From the NCBI GenBank assembly GCA_039198225.1, contig JBCCTQ010000022.1, positions 1 through 64,000 of the forward strand: DNA of 64,000 nt, given 5' to 3'. The stretch comes from JASJAR01 sp039198225 (GTDB lineage Bacteria; Pseudomonadota; Alphaproteobacteria; Rhodobacterales; Rhodobacteraceae). Shown here one piece after another: positions 59,109-64,000 of the stretch (position 1 is the stretch's first letter; every line of letters begins with the position of its first letter). The notes beneath the pieces are model-generated. The model was not told where the DNA came from and searched no databases. It worked only from the letters and a program-made list of their open reading frames with translations. The position numbers were made by a program, and so were the translations under genes.

Positions 59109-60806
59109 ATGCCTTACCGCGCGCCCACATCAGAGCTTGCTCATTGTCTCGATGACGTCGTGGATTTCGGGCAGGTGCAGGGAACGGAGCGTTTCGGCGA
59201 AGCGACGCAAGATGTGGCCCTTGCGATTTTGGACGAGGCGGGAAAGCTCGCCAATGACGCGATTGCGCCGGCCCAACGCCAGGGCGATCTTCATCCCGTC
59301 AGACTTGAAAACGGCGTGGTGCGGACGAGCCCGGGCTATATCGATGCCTACCGGGCCATTGCCGAAGGCGGTTGGGTCGGGCTTCCGGCCGCGTCCGAAT
59401 ACGGCGGTATGGGCCTTCCCCAAACGCTCAACACCGCAGTCACGGAGTTTCTGTCGGGCGCCTGCCTTGCCCTGGCGATCAAGCCCCTTCTCAGCCAAGG
59501 CCAGATCGAAGCGCTGGAAGCCCATGCCTCTGAGGAGCTCCGCGCGACCTATTTGCCAAAACTCGTGGCCGGGACTTGGTCGGGCACGATGAACCTCACC
59601 GAGCCCCAGGCCGGGAGCGATGTGGGCGCCCTCCGCGCCACCGCCGAACCCAAGGGTGACGGGAGCTGGGCGGTGACCGGCCAGAAGATCTACATTTCCT
59701 GGGGCGACAGCGATTTGGTGGAAAATGTCTGCCACCTGGTTCTGGCCCGGACGCCCGGGGCGCCAGCGGGAACCAAGGGAATCAGCCTCTTTCTCGTGCC
59801 GAAAATCCTGCCCATTGGCCACGGCGCGCTCGGCCCCGCAAATAACCTCAAAGTCGTGAGCCTCGAAGAAAAGCTCGGGCTCCACGGCTCGCCGACGGCG
59901 GTGATGTCCTATGAAGGGGCCTCTGGCTGGCTCGTGGGCGAGGAAATGGGCGGGATGGCGGCGATGTTTACGATGATGAACAGCGCGCGGCTCGGTGTGG
60001 GCGCCCAAGGGGTGGGCGTGGCCGAGGCCGCCACCCAGCACGCTGTCGCTTTCGCGCGTGAGCGGCGCCAGGGCAAGGCCGGCGGAACCGGAGCGATCAT
60101 CGAGCACCCGGACGTCAAACGAATGCTCGCGACGATGAAAGCGGAAACGTTCGCGGCCCGCTCTATCGCTCTGGCCTGTGCCGTGGCCATCGATATGGGT
60201 CACGCCACCGAGTCGGAGGCTTGGCGCGCCCGGGCGGCCCTACTGACGCCCATCGCCAAGGCATTTGGTACGGATGTAGGCTGCCGCGTGGCCGATCTCG
60301 GCATCCAGGTCCATGGCGGGATGGGCTATGTCGAAGAGACCGGCGCCGCGCAATTTTTCCGCGACGTGCGCGTCTGTGCGATCTACGAAGGAACGAATGG
60401 CATCCAGGCGATCGATCTCGTGAGCCGGAAGCTCGCCGACGGCGGGGAAGCGGCCTATCGGCTCATTGACGAGATCGAGGCGGACGTCGAAAAGATCCGC
60501 GATGTAATGCCCGAGGCGGCCCAGGCGGTGTGGGGAGCGGCGGAAACCTTGCGCGAAGTGACGGAATGGTTGGTCGAAGAAAAGATGGAGGCCCGCCTCT
60601 CCGGGGCCCATTCCTATCTGATGGCGTTCGCGCGGGTCCTTGGCGGCTGGTATCACCTCAAATCCGCCTTTGGCGGTGATCCCGCTCGGCGCGCTGTGAG
60701 TGATTTTTACATCGGCCGGCTTTTGCCTGAACACGAAGCTCATATCGCTGCGATCCGGATCGGCGGCGCCGATCTTCAAGCCATCACGCCTGACCACTTC
60801 GCTTGA
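59109..60806 (+). CDS. Acyl-CoA dehydrogenase (long form, DmdC/FadE-like)
   Basis: A 565-residue flavoprotein dehydrogenase. FAD and substrate motifs: TEPQAGSDVGALR near residue 166, the EEKLGLHGSPT region near 256 and the late IYEGTNGIQAID near 425, which in this subgroup supplies the catalytic Glu. The extra C-terminal domain (about 450-565) marks the long forms, which include methylmercaptopropionyl-CoA dehydrogenases of DMSP breakdown and general FadE paralogues; the substrate is open. Stop overlaps the next gene (TGATG). Confidence 0.9.
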   Translation: MPYRAPTSELAHCLDDVVDFGQVQGTERFGEATQDVALAILDEAGKLANDAIAPAQRQGDLHPVRLENGVVRTSPGYIDAYRAIAEGGWVGLPAASEYGGMGLPQTLNTAVTEFLSGACLALAIKPLLSQGQIEALEAHASEELRATYLPKLVAGTWSGTMNLTEPQAGSDVGALRATAEPKGDGSWAVTGQKIYISWGDSDLVENVCHLVLARTPGAPAGTKGISLFLVPKILPIGHGALGPANNLKVVSLEEKLGLHGSPTAVMSYEGASGWLVGEEMGGMAAMFTMMNSARLGVGAQGVGVAEAATQHAVAFARERRQGKAGGTGAIIEHPDVKRMLATMKAETFAARSIALACAVAIDMGHATESEAWRARAALLTPIAKAFGTDVGCRVADLGIQVHGGMGYVEETGAAQFFRDVRVCAIYEGTNGIQAIDLVSRKLADGGEAAYRLIDEIEADVEKIRDVMPEAAQAVWGAAETLREVTEWLVEEKMEARLSGAHSYLMAFARVLGGWYHLKSAFGGDPARRAVSDFYIGRLLPEHEAHIAAIRIGGADLQAITPDHFA

Positions 60807-61855
60807 TGGCAAAGGCCGATGCCGGGGGTCTCGAAACCCCGTTTTCCGAGCCGCCCGCCCTAGGCGAAGCGGTCCAGATCGCTCCCGATCTGATGTGGAT
60901 GCGCCTGCCGCTTCCGATGGCGCTCGACCATGTGAATGTTTACGCGCTCCGGGATCCGGATGGTTGGACGATCGTCGATACCGGGATCGACACAAGGAAG
61001 GGCCGGGCCATTTGGGAAGGCATCCTCGACGGCCCTCTGGCCGGGGCACCGCTTCGGAGGGTTCTGGTGACCCACCACCATCCCGACCATATCGGTCTGG
61101 CTGGATGGATGCAGAAGACGCACGGAGCGGAACTCCTAACCACTAGAACCGCTTGGCTTTTTGCCCGCATGCTGCAGCTCGACGAACAGCCGGTTCCGAG
61201 CGAGGAGGCCATCGACTATTGGCGCCGGGCGGGGATGGCGGCCGAAGAGATCGAAGAGCGCAAGGCGGAACGTCCCTTTAATTTCGCCGATACGGTGGCG
61301 GCCCTCCCGCTCGGGTTTACCCGATTGCGGGACGGCCAGGGGATTTGTCTCGGCGGCAGGGACTGGACGGTCCGTTTCGGCCAGGGCCACGCGCCGGATC
61401 ACGCGGTCCTTTTCGCCGATGACGGCTCGATGGTGCTCGCGGGCGACCACTACTTGCCCACGATTTCGCCGAACCTCGGGGTCTATGCGACCGAGCCCGA
61501 GGCCGACCCGGTGGCTGAGTGGCTTGAAAGCCATCGCAGCCTCGAACCCTATCTCACGGACGGCCAGATCGCTCTTCCGGGTCACGGGCTTCCGTTCCGT
61601 GGTCTTCCGGCCCGGGCCCGGGCCTTGATCGCCAACCATATTGGTGCCCTCGACCGGCTCGAAGCCCACCTGTCTGAGCCTCGGACGGCGCTCGAGTGCT
61701 TTCAGACAATCTACAAGCGCGAGATCGGTCGCGGCGAGTTCATCCTCGCCCTCGTGGAAGCTATGGCGCATTGCCTCGCCCTCTGGCATTCCGGTCGGGC
61801 GACGCGCACCCTTCGCGACGATGGTGCGTGGCTCTGGCAAGCGAAGGAGGTTTGA
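60806..61855 (+). CDS. Metallo-beta-lactamase-fold hydrolase
   Basis: A 349-residue hydrolase. The metal-binding set is present: VTHHHPDHIGLAGWM near residue 90, GQGHAPDHAVL near 195 and LAGDHYL near 215, and LPGHGLPF near 258. The C-terminal winged part (about 275-349) fits LACTB2-like thioester or RNA hydrolases. Its coupling with the acyl-CoA dehydrogenase suggests a thioesterase role, which is inference. ATG 60806 overlaps the dehydrogenase stop. Confidence 0.88.
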   Translation: MAKADAGGLETPFSEPPALGEAVQIAPDLMWMRLPLPMALDHVNVYALRDPDGWTIVDTGIDTRKGRAIWEGILDGPLAGAPLRRVLVTHHHPDHIGLAGWMQKTHGAELLTTRTAWLFARMLQLDEQPVPSEEAIDYWRRAGMAAEEIEERKAERPFNFADTVAALPLGFTRLRDGQGICLGGRDWTVRFGQGHAPDHAVLFADDGSMVLAGDHYLPTISPNLGVYATEPEADPVAEWLESHRSLEPYLTDGQIALPGHGLPFRGLPARARALIANHIGALDRLEAHLSEPRTALECFQTIYKREIGRGEFILALVEAMAHCLALWHSGRATRTLRDDGAWLWQAKEV

Positions 61856-62287
61856 GTGGCCGACGAAGAAGCGAAAAAACCGGGCCGCGCCGCCCATACG
61901 GACCCCAATGAGGCGGGCTCGCCTGAAACGACGCCTTTGCCGGAAAAACTCAAAGCAAAGCCGATCTCGCAGAAAAGTCCTGCAGAATGGGCCTATGAGC
62001 GGCTGATCCTTTACATCAAGAATTTCGAAGAGCGTTTGGCCGGCGACCAGGAAGTGGCCATGGGCTTTACCGATACCGGTGCGGGCGTCCTGAAAATCGA
62101 AGGGATCGGCTACTTCGATCCCGATATCGTCACGTTCTATGGTGTCGACGCCACCGGGGCCAGGACCCAGTTGGTCCAGCACGTCTCCCAGTTGAACGTT
62201 CTCCTCCGCGCCATTCCCAAGGCCGACACCGCCGAAGAACCCCGCCGGATCGGGTTTCGGCTCGTGGAAGCGCTCGAGGGCGACTAA
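61856..62287 (+). CDS. Conserved hypothetical protein (DUF6173-like)
   Basis: A 143-residue soluble protein, GTG start directly after the hydrolase stop. A disordered, charged head (about 1-40) is followed by a compact domain with AMGFTDTGAGVLKIEGIGYFDPDIVTFYG split by strands and QHVSQLNVLLRA. This matches my recollection of the DUF6173 family of Rhodobacterales. Function unknown. Confidence 0.72.
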   Translation: MADEEAKKPGRAAHTDPNEAGSPETTPLPEKLKAKPISQKSPAEWAYERLILYIKNFEERLAGDQEVAMGFTDTGAGVLKIEGIGYFDPDIVTFYGVDATGARTQLVQHVSQLNVLLRAIPKADTAEEPRRIGFRLVEALEGD

Positions 62288-62352
62288 TCGTCATCGGTGA
62301 CAGGGCAGGCCATCCGGGCTAGGAACGGGCGTCCAAGCGAAACAGGTTAGCC

Positions 62353-62493
62353 ATGGCCGACGACAAACACGAACACGGGAAGATGGATATCGAAGTCCAG
62401 GAGAAGGTCTTCGAGGGCTTCATCAAATGGGTGGTCTACGGGACCGTCGTCATCCTGGTTGTCCTGATCATTCTCGCGCTGTTTCGGACCTAA
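62353..62493 (+). CDS. aa3-type cytochrome c oxidase subunit IV (46 residues)
   Basis: A 46-residue protein: short charged head (MADDKHEHGKMDIEVQEK), FEGFIKW and then one transmembrane helix (about residues 24-45) ending LALFRT. This is the small subunit IV seen in the aa3 oxidase structures of Paracoccus and Rhodobacter, where it is not essential for activity. It is encoded away from the other oxidase genes, as is usual. ATG 62353 is preceded by CAGGTTAGCC, a weak ribosome site; the lipoprotein gene starts two bases after its stop. Confidence 0.85.
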   Translation: MADDKHEHGKMDIEVQEKVFEGFIKWVVYGTVVILVVLIILALFRT

Positions 62494-62494
62494 G

Positions 62495-63136
62495 ATGGCA
62501 TGGGGGCGGAGCGGTCTAGCTACCATCGCCCTTCTCGCTCTGGCGGCTTGCGGCGGTCCCGCCGAACCGGTCTGGGCCCCAGACACAGCCGTCGATGCGG
62601 CGCGTTTTCAATCCGCTGGACCGTCCAAAGTCACGTTATTCACCGTCCGTTCGGTCGGGAGCGGAAGCGGCGCCCATGCGGGGCTGATGATCGCGGGCTC
62701 CGAGCGGGTCTTGTTCGACCCGGCAGGCACCTTCCGTCATCCAAGGGCGCCTGAGAGAAACGACGTCCATTTCGGTATCACCGACGACGTTTTGGACGTC
62801 TATATCGATTACCATGCCCGGGCTTCCCATGACGTCGAGATCCTAGAGATTGAGGTGACCCGGTCGGAAGCGGATGCGTTGATCGGCGAAGTGACGTCCT
62901 ATGGGGCCGTGCCCAAGGCCCAGTGCAGCCTTGCCATCACTCGGGTCCTTTCGCGCCAGGACCGGTTTGCCTCCATGGAGGTCACCTACTTTCCAGGGGC
63001 GGCCGCGCGCCGGTTCGCAGCACTTCCCAGCACCTCAATGAGGGTCGTCACCGATTATGACGCGCCCGACAATCACGGGGTTCTCATTCGAGCACGGGAC
63101 GAGTTGGAGGCTATGGGCCTCACGCCCGTCAATTAA
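62495..63136 (+). CDS. Predicted lipoprotein, conserved hypothetical
   Basis: A 213-residue exported protein whose signal peptide ends in a lipobox (ALLALAAC, Cys19), followed by Gly-Gly, so it should be lipid-anchored in the envelope. The mature domain contains DYHARASHDVEILEIEVTR split by helices and a Cys (KAQCSLA), a layout that could be an NlpC/P60-like or papain-like remnant with Cys and His, but this is only a pattern. Function unknown. It follows the oxidase subunit by one base. Confidence 0.78.
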   Translation: MAWGRSGLATIALLALAACGGPAEPVWAPDTAVDAARFQSAGPSKVTLFTVRSVGSGSGAHAGLMIAGSERVLFDPAGTFRHPRAPERNDVHFGITDDVLDVYIDYHARASHDVEILEIEVTRSEADALIGEVTSYGAVPKAQCSLAITRVLSRQDRFASMEVTYFPGAAARRFAALPSTSMRVVTDYDAPDNHGVLIRARDELEAMGLTPVN

Positions 63137-63462
63137 CCCAAGAGAAAGCCCGTGCCGTAGAGCGTGACGAGCCCTGCTGTGATCGCAAGGAGGACGTTTT
63201 TCGTGACGTAGCCCACCGCGACCGTGGCCAGGGCGGCGAGTATGCGGGTGGGTTCGGGCTCCCCGCCGGTGGCATCAGGCCAGATCACCAAGGGGGCTGC
63301 GATGGCTGGGATGAACGCGACGGGCGTATAGCGGAGATGGCGAAGCGCCCAAGGCGGGAGTTTCCGGTCGCCGATGAGGCCGAGAAACGAGAACCGTAAG
63401 AGGAACGTGCCGATCCCCAAAAGGACGATAATGGTCCAAATCGTCAGGGAAGACGCGGTCAT
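63133..63462 (-). CDS. azlD: AzlD family branched-chain amino acid exporter subunit
   Basis: A 109-residue protein with four hydrophobic helices and the AzlD pattern IGTFLLRFSFLGLIG near residue 18 and LRHLRYTPVAFIPAIAAP near 41. It forms a two-part amino-acid exporter with AzlC, whose stop its ATG overlaps (ATGA). The stop overlaps that of the converging lipoprotein gene. Confidence 0.9.
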   Translation of the reverse strand: MTASSLTIWTIIVLLGIGTFLLRFSFLGLIGDRKLPPWALRHLRYTPVAFIPAIAAPLVIWPDATGGEPEPTRILAALATVAVGYVTKNVLLAITAGLVTLYGTGFLLG

Positions 63463-64000
63463 CGCTTGGTCTCCATCCGCCGTTCGACCTCTGCGCCGGT
63501 TGCCATGCCGAGGGCCCCTGCTAGGAGGATGCCTGCCCCGGACGGAAGTCCCGCGGCCAAGAGAGCGACCACGATTGCAACGAAGGCTGCCGCGATATGG
63601 GCGGCCGAGCGAAGGGCGGGGGCGACAAGGGCGAGAAACGTGATTGGGAGGGCGAAGTCGAGGGCATATTCAGGGGGAATAGCGGTGCCCGCGACCGCGC
63701 CGAGCCAACTCCCGCCGTACCAGATCGGCGCGATCGGGATCATGAAGCCAAGGTAGTAAGAGACCTTGTCGGCCGGCGACATCTCGGGCTCTTTTTCGTA
63801 GGTCAGCATGGCGGAGGCGAAGGCCTGATCGACCGTGAGATAGGCCACGCTAATCCTCTCCCAAAGCTTAGCTTGCCCGAGATGGGGAGTGAGGGCGGCC
63901 GAATACATGGCCATCCGGAGATTGACGCCCAAGGACGCCGCCAGGATTGCCCAAACCGGGGCCTGGTCCACCAAAAGCTGGACGGCCGTAAACTGCGCGG
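63459..64000 (-). CDS. azlC: AzlC family branched-chain amino acid exporter subunit (partial)
   Basis: The 3' part of azlC, open to the window edge; the frame upstream of 63974 reads AQFTAVQLLVDQAP, the expected AzlC sequence, so the start lies beyond the window. Visible helices and the motif SLGVNLRMAMYSAALTPHL support the call. Pairs with azlD for export of amino acids, perhaps LIV-type. Confidence 0.88.
   Translation of the reverse strand, partial: AQFTAVQLLVDQAPVWAILAASLGVNLRMAMYSAALTPHLGQAKLWERISVAYLTVDQAFASAMLTYEKEPEMSPADKVSYYLGFMIPIAPIWYGGSWLGAVAGTAIPPEYALDFALPITFLALVAPALRSAAHIAAAFVAIVVALLAAGLPSGAGILLAGALGMATGAEVERRMETKR

Overview
The window is a high-GC chromosomal segment of an alphaproteobacterium, most likely Rhodobacterales (Rhodobacteraceae or a roseobacter relative). 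The clues are the 23S-5S rRNA tail with an initiator tRNA nearby, a VPLPA-type sorting tail, the gene order SDR-uvrC-pgsA-moaD-moaE, a 46-residue aa3-oxidase subunit IV, a plant-type glutamate-cysteine ligase, a pyrB/pseudo-dihydroorotase pair and a seven-gene Mrp antiporter operon. No insertion sequence, phage, CRISPR array or known defence system is visible.

Layout. 1-4.6 kb: 3' end of 23S rRNA, 5S rRNA and a strong terminator, then a porin-like outer-membrane protein and a VPLPA-tailed secreted protein (both minus), a three-helix membrane protein with a cyclic-nucleotide-binding-like domain, an Nei-type DNA glycosylase and tRNA-fMet. 4.6-20.9 kb: a GntR/FadR-type regulator divergent from a 13-gene, mostly overlapping operon. 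It holds a complete branched-chain-type ABC importer (binding protein, two permeases, two ATPases), two aldehyde dehydrogenases, two short-chain dehydrogenases, a flotillin-like SPFH protein, a tandem OsmC protein, and a TRAP-TAXI transporter. This is the accessory centrepiece: it looks like import and stepwise oxidation of an unknown alcohol or aldehyde substrate, with membrane scaffolding and thiol protection built in. 21.0-24.6 kb: a minus-strand trio (GT2 glycosyltransferase, large polytopic membrane protein, flippase-like protein) suggesting modification of a lipid-linked glycan.

25.0-30.8 kb: mrpABCDEFG Na+/H+ antiporter; mrpG carries a frameshift at a run of six T. 30.8-37 kb: kdsB and kdsA, an ABC-2 exporter, an S49 peptidase, a 53-residue zinc-ribbon membrane peptide, a Ca2+/Na+ exchanger and a pteridine-reductase-like SDR. 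37-40.6 kb: a perfect DnaA box, then uvrC, pgsA, moaD, moaE. 40.6-46.5 kb: a coiled-coil protein, an OmpA-domain protein and ubiA (minus), then rsmE, a small membrane protein and gshA (plus). 46.5-50.2 kb: a compact minus operon pyrB - membrane protein - pyrX - plsY - small protein. 50.3-56.5 kb: a UDG-fold glycosylase without most iron-sulphur cysteines, moaB, and an RND efflux adaptor and pump.

56.5-64 kb: a DsbD-alpha-like periplasmic protein, yqgE, a Sua5-type threonylcarbamoyl-AMP synthase, an acyl-CoA dehydrogenase with a metallo-beta-lactamase-fold hydrolase, small conserved proteins including oxidase subunit IV, and azlD plus a partial azlC running off the window end.

All assignments come from reading motifs and gene order; no database search was possible. 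The most notable oddities are a permease gene without a canonical start codon (6.8 kb), the mrpG frameshift, mini-ORFs that bridge neighbouring genes by ATGA overlaps, a 139-residue tail on the LivF ATPase, and the composition of the 4.6-20.9 kb cluster.
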